Assembly: GCA_963842155.1 (NCBI GenBank)
Contig: CAWJFP010000035.1
Coordinates: forward strand, 185,123 to 249,122
DNA from: CAWJFP01 sp963842155
Lineage (GTDB): Bacteria; Pseudomonadota; Alphaproteobacteria; JACZXZ01
Direction: 5' to 3'
Length of the DNA stretch: 64,000 nucleotides
This document shows positions 1-8,790 of this stretch, in pieces. The translations under genes and the position numbers were made by a program. The notes beneath the pieces are model-generated. The model saw only the letters and a list, made by a program, of their open reading frames with translations. It was not told the DNA's origin and searched no databases. The number at the start of each line of letters is the position of its first letter. Position 1 is the first letter of the stretch.

Positions 1-1
1 C

Positions 2-871
2 GTGGTGGGGCTCGACCGCGAGGCGGACGGCCCGCTGATGACGCCCGACGAGCGGCGGCTCCTGGACGGGCTGCTCGATCAGATCGCCGTGTCGATCGAG
101 CGTATCCAGCTGGTGGACGATCTCGACGAGGTGCGCGTGCAGGCGGAGACCGAGCGCATGCGTTCGGCGCTGCTGACCTCGATCTCGCATGACCTGCGAA
201 CGCCGCTCTCCTCCATCCTCGGCTCCATCACCAGCCTGCGCCGGTCCGGCACGCGTTTCGAGGCGGCGGCCGAGGAGGAGCTCAAGGCGACGATCGAGGA
301 CGAGGCCGAGCGGCTCAACCGCTTCGTCGGCAATCTGCTCGACATGACGCGGCTCGAATCCGGCGCGCTCAAGGTCAGGGCCGACAAGGTCGATCTCGCG
401 GAGGTGGTAGAGACGGCGCTGCGCCGCGCCGGGCGGGTGCTCGGGCGGCGACGGGTCGAGCTGGTCTTCGCCTCCAATCTCCCGCTGCTCGCGCTCGACG
501 CCGTGCTTTTCGAGCAGGTGCTGTTCAACCTGCTCGACAACGCGGCCAAGCATACGCCCGAGGATTCGCTGATCCGCATCGCCGCGGCGACCGAGCGCGA
601 TCAGGTACGCATCCAGGTGATCGACGAGGGCAGCGGCATCCCGCCCGAGCATCTCGAGGCCATCTTCGACAAGTTCCACCGCGTCAAGTCCGGCGATCAG
701 CGCCCTGCCGGCACCGGCCTCGGCCTCGCCGTCTGCCGCGGCTTTATCGAGGCCTTCGGCGGGCGCATCACCGCCGCCAACCGCACCGACCGTTCGGGCG
801 CCGTCTTCACGCTCCTGTTGCCCGCGGCGCTCAGCGAGGCCCGGCCGGCGGAGCCGGCGCTGCCCCGGTGA
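2..871 (+). CDS. kdpD: Osmosensitive K+ channel sensor histidine kinase KdpD, C-terminal part (5' end outside window)
   Basis: The reading frame is open from the first base, so this is the C-terminal portion of a longer protein. It begins in the end of a GAF-like region. A HisKA box with the phospho-acceptor His follows (ISHDLRTPLSSI), then an HATPase domain with N box (NLLDNAAKHT), G1 (DEGSGIP) and G2 (GTGLGLAV). Full KdpD is about 900 residues, with USP/KdpD and four membrane segments upstream. Identity as KdpD rests on the HisKA sequence and on the directly overlapping kdpE (GTGA overlap at 868-871). Known role: it senses K+ limitation or ionic stress and phosphorylates KdpE to induce the kdpFABC K+ pump, which is not in this window. 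Confidence 0.9.
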   Translation: MVGLDREADGPLMTPDERRLLDGLLDQIAVSIERIQLVDDLDEVRVQAETERMRSALLTSISHDLRTPLSSILGSITSLRRSGTRFEAAAEEELKATIEDEAERLNRFVGNLLDMTRLESGALKVRADKVDLAEVVETALRRAGRVLGRRRVELVFASNLPLLALDAVLFEQVLFNLLDNAAKHTPEDSLIRIAAATERDQVRIQVIDEGSGIPPEHLEAIFDKFHRVKSGDQRPAGTGLGLAVCRGFIEAFGGRITAANRTDRSGAVFTLLLPAALSEARPAEPALPR

Positions 872-1560
872 GCGATCTCGGCCATATCCTCGTCATCGAC
901 GACGAGGCGGCGATGCGGCGCTTCCTGCGCGCGAGCCTGGGTGCCGAGGGCTATCGCGTCTCCGAGGCGGCGAGCGGGGCGGAGGGGCTGGCGGCGGCGG
1001 CCAAGGAGGCGCCCGATCTGGTCGTGCTCGATCTTGGGCTGCCCGACATGGATGGGCTCGAGGTTCTCGCCGAATTGCGCCGCACCTCGCTCGTGCCCGT
1101 CATCGTGCTGTCGGTCCGCAGCGACGAGCGCGGCAAGGTGAAGGCGCTCGACCTCGGCGCCGACGACTACGTCATCAAGCCCTTCGGCATGGACGAGCTC
1201 CTGGCCCGCCTGCGCGCGGCGCTGCGCCACCGGCTGCAGCGCCAGGGCGAGGCGCCGCTCTATCGCTCGGGCGAGCTCGCGGTCGATTTGGTGCGGCGGA
1301 TGGTCACGCTCAAGGGCGCCGAGGTGAAGCTATCGGCGCGCGAATACGACCTGCTGCGGCTTCTCGTGCTGCATGCCGGCAAGGTGCTCACCCACGGCTT
1401 TATCCTGCGCGAGGTCTGGGGGCCGGCCCATACCGAGGATGTGCAGTATCTGCGCGTCTATGTCCGCCATCTACGCGAGAAGCTCGAGGCTGACCCGACG
1501 CGGCCGACTTTTCTTTCGACCGAGACCGGCGTGGGCTACAGGTTCAAGGCGGCGGATTGA
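868..1560 (+). CDS. kdpE: KDP operon response regulator KdpE (OmpR family)
   Basis: A 230-residue OmpR-type regulator. The receiver domain (about 1-120) shows the acidic pair near the N-terminus (IDDEAA), phospho-acceptor Asp in VLDLGLPDMDG and the conserved Lys in YVIKPFG. A C-terminal winged helix (about 130-228) follows, ending with the typical VRHLREKLEADP and GVGYRF motifs. The GTG start overlaps the kdpD stop, so the pair is translationally coupled. By family knowledge it activates kdpFABC when phosphorylated by KdpD. Length is normal for the family. Confidence 0.93.
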   Translation: MSDLGHILVIDDEAAMRRFLRASLGAEGYRVSEAASGAEGLAAAAKEAPDLVVLDLGLPDMDGLEVLAELRRTSLVPVIVLSVRSDERGKVKALDLGADDYVIKPFGMDELLARLRAALRHRLQRQGEAPLYRSGELAVDLVRRMVTLKGAEVKLSAREYDLLRLLVLHAGKVLTHGFILREVWGPAHTEDVQYLRVYVRHLREKLEADPTRPTFLSTETGVGYRFKAAD

Positions 1561-1578
1561 AGGAAGGAGGCGCTGAGC

Positions 1579-2787
1579 TCAGATCGGCCGCATCTCCGCC
1601 TCGTGCGCGCGGGGAAGCGCCAAAGGTCCCGCATAAAGCAAAGCGAAGAGCGCGAAGGCGCTTGTCCAGGCGAGCCCGGCCAGTGCGAGCAGGCTCATAT
1701 ACTGCGCCCCGCCCAAGGGAGCGGCGAGGCGCAGCAGGGCCGCCGCCGTGATCAGGAGATAGATCGCGCGGGTGCCCGGCCCGGCGAGGAGCGGGCGGCC
1801 CGTGTGGCCCAAGGAGGCGCGCGTCATCACCGCGAGCGTCATGGTGCCGATCGCGCCGACGGTCAACGCATGCAGCGCCGTGGTCCGCGGCAGCAGGGGA
1901 AAGAACCCGTCCGCGGCCAGAAGCAGGAAGCCCAAGGCGAGCCAGCCATAGCCGAGATGCAGGATCCAGACGAGAGGCTCCCGCCGGGTCGCGATGCCGC
2001 GCCAGCGCAACAGGCGAAGACCGAGCGCCAGGCCCGCCGCAAGCTCGGCCCAAGCCGTGGCGCGCGCCTCGGGCGCGGCCGTCCAGGCAAGCAAGGCAAG
2101 TGCGGTCACGATAAGGGCCGCCAGATCGAAAGGCCCGAGGGCCGCTGGCGGCGGGACATCGTTCCTCTCCTTGGCGAGCCAATTGCGCGTGAAGCTCGGG
2201 ACGATGCGGCCGCCAACGATCGCCATCAGCATCAGAAGCGTGGCGAGGCCGAGACGGTCGCCGAGCGCGGCCGTGGCTCCGGTCGCGCCGACGGCCTCGA
2301 GATGAACCAGCAGATTGCCGGCGAAGAGGAGCGCGGCCGCGAGCAGCATCGGCAGATTCCGCCAGTTGCGCCCCGCCAAAATCTCGCGCCCGACGGCACA
2401 GGCGAAGAGAAGCGGGAAGACAAGATCGAGCAAGGCGGCCGGTGCCGCGCCGATGCCAGCGGAGAACAGCACGGCCAAGCGGCCGAGCGCCCAAAGCGCG
2501 GCCAGGATCATGAGCGGGCGGCCCTGCAAAGGCATGCGCCCCGTCCAATTGGGTATGGCCGTGAGGAGGAAGCCCGCGACCGTGGCGCCGCCATAGCCGA
2601 ACACCATCTCATGCATATGCCAATTGGTGGGCGGCAATGCGCTTGGGAGCGCGAGCCAGCCGGCATAGACGAGAAGCCAGAGCGGCAAAGCGAGCGCCGC
2701 CCAAACCGCCGCGAGGAGGAAGAACGGGCGGAAGCCGGCGGAAAAGAGGATCAGGCCCTGATGGGCGCTGTAGCGCGGAATGGCCAT
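1579..2787 (-). CDS. NnrS family heme/copper membrane protein
   Basis: About 402 residues with roughly twelve hydrophobic segments. The beginning (YSAHQGLILFSAGFRPFFLL) and the motifs NWHMHEMVFGYG and HALTVGAIGTM are characteristic of NnrS proteins, which bind heme and copper and relieve nitric-oxide or nitrosative stress. The ATG at 2787 is chosen because the sequence upstream of it in the same frame is Pro/Arg/Ala-rich and lacks family similarity. No nitrite or NO reductase genes are in the window, so the link to denitrification is family knowledge only. The gene faces kdpE tail to tail, separated by about 20 bases. Confidence 0.85.
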   Translation of the reverse strand: MAIPRYSAHQGLILFSAGFRPFFLLAAVWAALALPLWLLVYAGWLALPSALPPTNWHMHEMVFGYGGATVAGFLLTAIPNWTGRMPLQGRPLMILAALWALGRLAVLFSAGIGAAPAALLDLVFPLLFACAVGREILAGRNWRNLPMLLAAALLFAGNLLVHLEAVGATGATAALGDRLGLATLLMLMAIVGGRIVPSFTRNWLAKERNDVPPPAALGPFDLAALIVTALALLAWTAAPEARATAWAELAAGLALGLRLLRWRGIATRREPLVWILHLGYGWLALGFLLLAADGFFPLLPRTTALHALTVGAIGTMTLAVMTRASLGHTGRPLLAGPGTRAIYLLITAAALLRLAAPLGGAQYMSLLALAGLAWTSAFALFALLYAGPLALPRAHEAEMRPI

Positions 2788-2913
2788 GGCGGCTCGTTTC
2801 GGCCGGACGGGGATCGACGCCGGCACCTGCATCCATCTAGGTCCACCCGCCGCGCGGGTCCAGCATGGGGTGGCGCCGGCGCCGCGGCGCATCGTCGCGG
2901 GCGGTCGCGCTTC

Positions 2914-3993
2914 TCATTCGTCCCCGAAGCTGATGCCGAGCGCGCGGGCGGTGCGCACGAGCGGGCCGTCGAGATCGACGAGGCGCGGCCGGTCGATCAC
3001 CTCGTCGAGCGGCACGTCGACCACCTCGCGGTTCTGCCAGGCCACCATGCGGTCGAAGCGGCCTTCCGCGATAAGGTCGACGGCATGCACGCCGAAGACG
3101 GCCGCCGTCAGCCGGTCGCGCGGACTGGGGGCGGCGCCGCGCTGCACATGGCCGAGCACGGTCACCCTGGCCTCGGCGCCTGTCGCCTCGGCGAGGCGGC
3201 GCGCGATGTAGCGGCCGACGCCGCCATAGCGGTCGACGCCGCCCGAGCCGCCCGTCACCATGTCGCCCGCGGCCGTGCGCACCGCCTCCGCCACCACCAC
3301 GAGGGCGAAATTGTGCCCCTGCGCCATGAGCCGCGTGAGATGGGCGGCGACCGCCTCGATCGTGTAGGGGAGCTCGGGAATGAGGATGGCGTCGGCGCCG
3401 CCGGCGATGCCCGCCGCGAGCGCGATATGGCCGGCGTCGCGGCCCATCGTCTCGAGCACCATGATGCGGCTGTGGCTCGCCGCGGTGGGCTGCAGATTGT
3501 CGAGCGCCTCGGTCGCCACGCGCACGGCCGTGTCGTAGCCAATGGCGATCTCGGTCGCGCCCACGTCGTTGTCGATCGTCTTGGGAAGGCCGACAAGGTT
3601 GATGCCGCCTTGGCGCGCGAGGCGGCGCAGGATCGAGAGGCTGCCGTCGCCACCGATGCCGATGAGAGCGTCGAGCTCGAGAAGCCGGTAGCCTTCGATC
3701 GCCTCCGCCGAGCGATCGACGGTCCTGCCGTCGGGATAGGGGAAGGCGAAGGGATCGCCTTTGTTCGTGGTGCCGAGGATGGTGCCGCCAAGGTGCTGGA
3801 TCTGCTCGGGCAGCTGCTCGAGCGTCAAAATCCGATGCTCCACGGGCCGCGCCAACAGACCGCTCGTGCCGTTATGGATGCCGACGACCGTCCAGCCATA
3901 ACGCCCGCTCGCTCGCGCGACGACTGCGCGGATCGCGGGATTGAGGCCGGCGCAATCGCCGCCGCTCGTCAGCAGGCCGATCTTCCTGATCAT
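2914..3993 (-). CDS. pfkA: 6-phosphofructokinase, ATP-type signature on a group III (PPi-like) backbone
   Basis: A 359-residue phosphofructokinase, which phosphorylates fructose 6-phosphate in glycolysis. The N-terminus carries the nucleotide loop (LTSGGDCAGLNPAIR). The donor-specificity loop reads GGDGS (residues 114-118) and the catalytic segment PKTIDND (137-143), followed by METMGR-type (LETMGRDAGHIA) and substrate-binding residues. Gly in GGDGS is the ATP-type residue where PPi enzymes have Asp. The Lys of PKTIDND is shared with PPi enzymes. This Gly/Lys combination is known in ATP-dependent group III enzymes. It is transcribed toward nnrS, with about 126 bases between the stop codon and the nnrS start. 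Confidence 0.88.
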   Translation of the reverse strand: MIRKIGLLTSGGDCAGLNPAIRAVVARASGRYGWTVVGIHNGTSGLLARPVEHRILTLEQLPEQIQHLGGTILGTTNKGDPFAFPYPDGRTVDRSAEAIEGYRLLELDALIGIGGDGSLSILRRLARQGGINLVGLPKTIDNDVGATEIAIGYDTAVRVATEALDNLQPTAASHSRIMVLETMGRDAGHIALAAGIAGGADAILIPELPYTIEAVAAHLTRLMAQGHNFALVVVAEAVRTAAGDMVTGGSGGVDRYGGVGRYIARRLAEATGAEARVTVLGHVQRGAAPSPRDRLTAAVFGVHAVDLIAEGRFDRMVAWQNREVVDVPLDEVIDRPRLVDLDGPLVRTARALGISFGDE

Positions 3994-4033
3994 GGGCGCT
4001 CCCCGGCGTCGCTTTCGTCTCGAATCGACCTGG

Positions 4034-4849
4034 CTATTGCGCGGAGCGGGCGAGCGCGGGCCGCCGCGCGACGAGCGCCTGCAATTCCACCACTTCGGTC
4101 ACAAGCCCGTCCCGGGCGAAGGGCATCATCGCCTCGCGCAGCTCGCGCGCGAGCTGCTCCGCGCGCGCCCCGAGCCTTGCCTCCGACGTGCTCGACATCG
4201 AGAGCGCCCGATCGATGAAATGCTCGAGCGGAGTCCGCCGGCGCTCGAGCACGCCTATGCGCTCGAGCCGGCCGAAGGGAGAATCGAGCAGCACGGCCTC
4301 ATGAGAGAGCCAGCCGGGCGCGCGGCGGTCGGCGCGGGTCGCATCGTCCTTCGCGTAGCGATCGACGACGGCGGTGAAGGCGTCGCGCCAGCCATTGTCG
4401 GGCAGCGCCGGATGCTTGTCGCTGAAAAGCGCCAGCGCGCCCTCCGGTTCGATCATGCGGTCGAGCCGCTCGAGCGTTTGACACCGGTCCATCCAATGGA
4501 AGGCGCGGCCGATGACGACGAGGCGGAAGCGGCCGAGCGAGGGGTCGAGCGAATCGGAGCCGCCCGCGACGAAGCGGATGGAGGCGCCGGCCTCGGCAGC
4601 GCGCTCGGCGGCGATGCGCAGCATCTCGGGCTCGGGGTCGAGCGCGGTCACCTCGGCGACGAAGGGCGCGAAGGCGAGCGCGAGCTGCCCCGGCCCGCAG
4701 CCGAGATCGAGAAGACGCTCGTCGCCGTCGAGGCCGCAAAGCTCGGCGACCCGGCGGATGAGGTGCCCCGCATAGGGTGGCCGCCCCTGGAGGTAATATT
4801 TGGCCGCCGTGCGAAAGCGCCGGCGCTCGAAGGGGAGGCCCGCACCCAT
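4034..4849 (-). CDS. Class I SAM-dependent methyltransferase
   Basis: A 271-residue methyltransferase of the UbiE/type-11 group. Motif I is LLDLGCGPGQLA, with the acidic end of beta-2 in ALDPEPEML, and a post-motif segment IGRAFHWMD is typical of trans-aconitate methyltransferase-like proteins. The substrate cannot be told from sequence. The ATG at 4849 lies only four bases after the stop of the upstream histidine kinase gene, so the two are very likely cotranscribed. The open frame continues upstream into the kinase gene in another reading frame and is not part of this protein. Confidence 0.82.
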   Translation of the reverse strand: MGAGLPFERRRFRTAAKYYLQGRPPYAGHLIRRVAELCGLDGDERLLDLGCGPGQLALAFAPFVAEVTALDPEPEMLRIAAERAAEAGASIRFVAGGSDSLDPSLGRFRLVVIGRAFHWMDRCQTLERLDRMIEPEGALALFSDKHPALPDNGWRDAFTAVVDRYAKDDATRADRRAPGWLSHEAVLLDSPFGRLERIGVLERRRTPLEHFIDRALSMSSTSEARLGARAEQLARELREAMMPFARDGLVTEVVELQALVARRPALARSAQ

Positions 4850-4853
4850 CCGC

Positions 4854-5981
4854 TTAACCGGCCTCCACCACGGAGGGCGGGCTCGGCGCCGGCAAGGGCG
4901 GGGCCGCGCCGCGCTCGGGAAAAATGCGCTCCCTCGGCAGGACGACGCGGACCGTGGTCCCTTTGGCCTCGATGCTCTCGATCTCGAGCCGGCCGCCATG
5001 CAGTTCGACCAGGCTGCGGCAAAGCGCCAAACCGAGCCCGGTGCCCGGCTTCGGCCGACGGCTTCCCGGGCCCGCATGCTCGAAGGGGATGCCGAGGCGC
5101 GGAAGCTGGATGGTCGGGATGCCTATGCCCGTGTCGGCGACGGCGATGATGATGCCGTCGGGCGCGATCCTGGCCGACACCGTCACGATGCCGCCCTCGC
5201 GGGTGAACTTGATCGCGTTCGAAAGGAGATTGGCCAGGATCTGCTTGACGGCGCGCCGGTCGAGGCGGACCGGCGGCAGGCCATCGGCGATCTCCGCCTT
5301 GAGCTCGATGCCCGCGTCGCGCGCGGAATGCGCCATCGCCTGCAGCGTATCGGTTACCAGATCGGCCAGCGAATGGTAGCGCTCCTCGAGCTTGTAGCGT
5401 CCGGCTTCGAGCCTGGTCATGTCGAGGATGTCGTCGATGATCACCAGCAGGTTCGAGGCGCGCGCATGGATCTTCTCGGCATCCGCGCGATAGCGCTCGT
5501 CGCCGACGGGCCCGAAGGCCTGCTTCGCGATCATGGCGGACGAGCCGATGATATTGGAGAGGGGGGTGCGCAGCTCGCGCGTGACATTGGCGAGGAAGTT
5601 CGACTTCGCTTGGCTGGCGGCGAGGGCGCTTTGCTCGCTCGCGCGCAGGTTATCCTCGAGCGTGAGTCGCTGCTCGAGCAGGAAATACATCAGCCAGATC
5701 GAGATGAAAGCGATCGCGCGGTTGACCAGCGAGGCTTCGAAGCCGATCCCGCCCTCGGTGGAGAAGGGGACCGCGATGCCGGTCAGCACGGTCGCGATCC
5801 AGGCGCAGATGGTGAGCGAGGAGCGCCAGGGCAGCCAGACGCAGAGCATGAGGAGGATGGGATAGCCGATGCCGTCCGCGACGCCAGGCGGTGCCAAGGC
5901 GTCGAGCAGGAATAGCCCGATCATGCCGACGATCAGCAGCCCGAGGACGATCGTCGTCCGATATCGAGGCAGTTGCGCCAT
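4854..5981 (-). CDS. Membrane sensor histidine kinase with phospho-acceptor His replaced by Arg
   Basis: A 375-residue protein with about four membrane segments in residues 10-102, a HisKA-like helix pair and a complete HATPase domain: N box NLLSNAIKFT, G1 DTGIGIP and G2 GTGLGLAL. In the H box the sequence is ANVTRELRTPL where the family has SHELRTPL. Residue 135, the phospho-acceptor His, is Arg (codon CGC, plus-strand bases 5577-5579). Such a protein should bind ATP but not autophosphorylate in the usual way. ATG 5981 is preferred over GTG 5990 because an AAAGG ribosome site lies eight bases before it. No response regulator is adjacent. The methyltransferase gene follows at once. Confidence 0.85.
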   Translation of the reverse strand: MAQLPRYRTTIVLGLLIVGMIGLFLLDALAPPGVADGIGYPILLMLCVWLPWRSSLTICAWIATVLTGIAVPFSTEGGIGFEASLVNRAIAFISIWLMYFLLEQRLTLEDNLRASEQSALAASQAKSNFLANVTRELRTPLSNIIGSSAMIAKQAFGPVGDERYRADAEKIHARASNLLVIIDDILDMTRLEAGRYKLEERYHSLADLVTDTLQAMAHSARDAGIELKAEIADGLPPVRLDRRAVKQILANLLSNAIKFTREGGIVTVSARIAPDGIIIAVADTGIGIPTIQLPRLGIPFEHAGPGSRRPKPGTGLGLALCRSLVELHGGRLEIESIEAKGTTVRVVLPRERIFPERGAAPPLPAPSPPSVVEAG

Positions 5982-6401
5982 CCACGGCACCTTTCATAAG
6001 AAGCGCCTCATTCAAGCATATTTCTATGGAAATTCCGAACGCCCGGCATCCATCGAATGCGGCTTTCATTCCCGCGAATTGCCGCCGGCGCCGTTCAATC
6101 ATTTCCGTCGGGTTCCCGTAAGGCGGAAAATCGGCGGCATGCGCAAGGAAGAGAATACTTGCTCGTATGATGGACAAAGTACGTCGCCGTCTCGGGCGCA
6201 CGAAGGAGAGGCCGCGAATGAACAGCCGTTCATTATTGCATCCCGAGCATTGCTGGCTTTACTCAAACTATTTTCAGGCGCGATACTATGGCTTGCCGCT
6301 CTGATGGATCCGCTCCTCGACGGCGGAGCTCGGCAATGACGGGGGGCCGCGCGCGCCGACCCGCATCAACGAATGCGCTCGCAACAGCAAAGGAGGCTCA
6401 C
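5982..6401. other. Intergenic region between divergent genes, no gene recognised
   Basis: About 420 bases separate the leftward histidine kinase from the rightward lipoprotein gene. The stretch is more A/T-rich than its surroundings and should hold promoters for both. No convincing -35/-10 pair, tRNA, hairpin with T-run or conserved small ORF is visible. The only clear signal is the AGGAGG ribosome site at 6391-6396 for the lipoprotein gene. Confidence 0.5.
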
Positions 6402-6932
6402 ATGCATCGTCTGGCGCCGTTCATCGTTCTCGCCGGGGCGCTCGCGCTCGGCGCCTGCGCCGTGCCGCCTTCGGGGCCGAGCGTGATGGTCCTGCCGGCA
6501 CAGGGCAAGAACTTCAGCGACTTCCAGCAGGACGACGCGACCTGCCAGCAATTCGCCGCGACCGGCGGCACCGCTCAACAGGCTGCGGCGCAGACCGGCA
6601 TCAACAATGCCATTCTCGGTACGCTGGTCGGTGCGGCCACAGGTGCCGCGATCGGCGCGGCCGTCGGCAATCCGGCGATCGGCGCCGCCGTCGGCGCGGG
6701 CGGCGGGTTGCTGGTCGGAAGCGCCGCGGGCGCGAGCGCCGCCAACGCCACCGGCTATGACGCGCAGCGCCGCTACGACATGCGCTATATCCAGTGCATG
6801 TACAGCAAGGGCAATCAGGTGCCGACGGTGCAGCATGCGGCCTACCGGCCGCGGCCGATCGTCTATGGGCCGATCGTCACGCCCGTCATCGTGGCGCCCG
6901 CAACCGGACCGATCGTGACGCCGGTGAATTGA
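6402..6932 (+). CDS. Glycine-zipper lipoprotein
   Basis: A 176-residue envelope lipoprotein. The N-terminal signal peptide ends in a lipobox (LALGAC, Cys about residue 19). The middle (about residues 70-115) is a glycine-zipper segment with repeated Gly-Ala spacing (GTLVGAATGAAIGAAVG), as in SlyB/Rick_17kDa-type outer-membrane proteins. The C-terminus is Pro/Val/Ile-rich (repeats of GPIVTPV). The start is fixed by a perfect AGGAGG at 6391-6396, five bases before the ATG. Function is unknown; the zipper suggests membrane insertion or oligomer packing. Confidence 0.8.
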   Translation: MHRLAPFIVLAGALALGACAVPPSGPSVMVLPAQGKNFSDFQQDDATCQQFAATGGTAQQAAAQTGINNAILGTLVGAATGAAIGAAVGNPAIGAAVGAGGGLLVGSAAGASAANATGYDAQRRYDMRYIQCMYSKGNQVPTVQHAAYRPRPIVYGPIVTPVIVAPATGPIVTPVN

Positions 6933-7049
6933 AAGCTGCGCTGCGATCGCATGGATGCGATCGCCTGCTCTCTGTCCGACGCCGGGCGCGCCGCGCGTCC
7001 CGACGGCGCGCTTGAGCTTGCGCGCGACTCCTGTCATCCCTTTTGCGCG

Positions 7050-7865
7050 ATGGTCAGGCCGCTGCTTCTGCTCTTGCTGCTCGGCGCTCTCGGTGCCTGC
7101 GGGCCCGCGAAGCCGCCCCTCGACGAGCATGTGCCCGCCTTCGCCACGAAGTCCTACGAGCCGTTCAATCGGGAGGACGCGGTCGCCATCGCTTTGCGCG
7201 AATGGCGGCTTTTCGGCCAGCCCGTCGATGACGGGCCGGGCGACGCGCAACTCGCCCTGCCGCCCGGGCAGAAGCTCGAGCGGCTGCCGGGCCTCTGGCA
7301 GCGGGTGGGCGAATATTGGTGGATCGGGCTCAATCCGGACGATCCGCCCGTTGCCTGGACGGGCAAGCATGATGCGAGGGGCGAGGTTTTTCCCGCCGAG
7401 CTCGACGGCAAATATGCCTGGTCGGCCGCCTTCATCTCCTATGTCATGCGCATCGCCGGCGCGGGCGACCGCTTCCCCTATTCGGCCAACCATGCGAGCT
7501 ATGTGAACGCGGCGGCGGCGAAGATAGCGCCGGCGCTCGAGGCCGAGCGGCCGGAGGCCTATGCGCCCAAGCGCGGCGATCTGATCTGCCTCGGGCGCGG
7601 GCGGGCGAGCGATCTGCGTTTCGAGGATCTGCCGACGGATTATGTCTGGCCCGGCCATTGCGCCATCGCCGTCGATCTCCAGCCGGGCGTCTTGAGCGTG
7701 ATCGGCGGCAACGTGGACGACGCGGTCACCCTCACCCATGTTCCGCTCACGGCAACGGGCATGCTGGCGACGCCCGAGGGGATGATGCTCGACCGCCGCC
7801 ATCCCTGGTTCGTGGTGCTGCGGGTGCTGTACGACGCGGAGAGCGAGCCCGCTTCCGACCAATGA
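7050..7865 (+). CDS. DUF2272 domain lipoprotein
   Basis: A 271-residue secreted or lipoprotein-type protein. A short signal sequence (MVRPLLLLLLLGALGAC) gives a lipobox Cys at residue 17. The rest matches the DUF2272 pattern: KYAWSAAFISYVMR, NHASYVNAA, a GDLICLGR segment and a PGHCAIAV segment resembling the Cys/His arrangement of NlpC/P60-like hydrolases. I infer a peptidoglycan- or envelope-associated amidase-like fold but no activity is shown. The ATG at 7050 is chosen because the signal peptide starts there. The 117 bases before it show no other gene. Confidence 0.75.
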   Translation: MVRPLLLLLLLGALGACGPAKPPLDEHVPAFATKSYEPFNREDAVAIALREWRLFGQPVDDGPGDAQLALPPGQKLERLPGLWQRVGEYWWIGLNPDDPPVAWTGKHDARGEVFPAELDGKYAWSAAFISYVMRIAGAGDRFPYSANHASYVNAAAAKIAPALEAERPEAYAPKRGDLICLGRGRASDLRFEDLPTDYVWPGHCAIAVDLQPGVLSVIGGNVDDAVTLTHVPLTATGMLATPEGMMLDRRHPWFVVLRVLYDAESEPASDQ

Positions 7866-7881
7866 CGGCGGCGGCGGCGTC

Positions 7882-8763
7882 TCAATCCGGCCAACGCCGG
7901 TGAATCCACAGCCACTGCTCGGGGCGCGCGCGAATCCAGCTCTCGATCAGCGCATTCACGCGCGTCATGAGCGCGACCATGTCGCCATGCAGATCGCCCG
8001 TGCCGTCGAGGGCGAGGGGTTCGTGGAAGGTCAGGCGGAAGCGCGCGCCTGCGAGCCGCTCGACCCGTACGGGCACGATCGGACAGCCATAGCGGTAGGC
8101 GAAGCGCGCGAGCGCAGGCGCGGTCATGGCCGGCCGGCCGAAGAACGGCACGGCGATGCCGTCGTTCATCTTCTGATCGACCAGCATACCGAGGCGCCGG
8201 CCCTCGCGCAGCGCCTTGATGGCGCCGCGGCCGCCCTCCGCGCCCTTCTGCAGCAGGCCGTCGGCGGTCGGCCCGCGTGCGCGCCGGATCTGCCGGTCGA
8301 CCAGCGGATTGTTCGGCGCGCGATAAAAGAGCGTGATGGGAATGCCGCGCTGCCGCACGCCGATCGAGGCGACCTCCCAATTGCCGAGATGGGCGGAGAA
8401 GAAGATGGCGGCCCCGCCGGCCTCGCGCAGGCGGTCGAGGATTTCGGCGCCCGCCACCTCGACATGGCCGCCCGGCTCGTAGGGGCGGAATTCGCCGAGA
8501 TGGGGATATTCGGCCAGCACGCGCCCGACCTGCTCCCACATGACCGGCAGGATGCGCTCGATCTCCGCAGCGCTCTTCTCCGGGAAGGCGCGGGCGAGAT
8601 TGCGCCGTGCATAGCGGTTCTGCGGCAGCAGCGGGCCCACGAGCCGCGCGAGCGCGCCGCCGAGCCCCGAGGCGGCTTCGAGCGGCAGGAGCTTGAAGCA
8701 GGCGAAGGCGAGCCAGACGCCGGCCGCCTCGAGTCCCTGAGCGATGCGTCGGGAAAAAGTCAT
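7882..8763 (-). CDS. Lipid A biosynthesis-type (LpxL/HtrB-like) acyltransferase
   Basis: A 293-residue lysophospholipid-acyltransferase-superfamily protein. One N-terminal hydrophobic segment is followed by NLARAFPEKS and the catalytic HX4E motif (SAHLGNWE). Next come an FYRAPNNPL substrate segment, DQKMNDGIAVPFFG and a C-terminal PEQWLWIHRRW, all typical of the late acyltransferases that add secondary acyl chains to lipid A at the inner membrane. Whether it is LpxL- or LpxM-like cannot be decided. It ends 16 bases from the convergent DUF2272 gene and lies just downstream of argB on the same strand, perhaps in the same transcript. Confidence 0.85.
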   Translation of the reverse strand: MTFSRRIAQGLEAAGVWLAFACFKLLPLEAASGLGGALARLVGPLLPQNRYARRNLARAFPEKSAAEIERILPVMWEQVGRVLAEYPHLGEFRPYEPGGHVEVAGAEILDRLREAGGAAIFFSAHLGNWEVASIGVRQRGIPITLFYRAPNNPLVDRQIRRARGPTADGLLQKGAEGGRGAIKALREGRRLGMLVDQKMNDGIAVPFFGRPAMTAPALARFAYRYGCPIVPVRVERLAGARFRLTFHEPLALDGTGDLHGDMVALMTRVNALIESWIRARPEQWLWIHRRWPD

Positions 8764-8790
8764 GTCGGCGCGCGCGTTCTCGCCCCGGCC

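Noticed and set aside
1603..4218. Very long plus-strand frame (871 codons) opposite nnrS and pfk
   Set aside because: It is antisense to two well-supported genes and its composition is Arg/Ala/Gly-rich without family motifs; long antisense frames are expected at this G+C.
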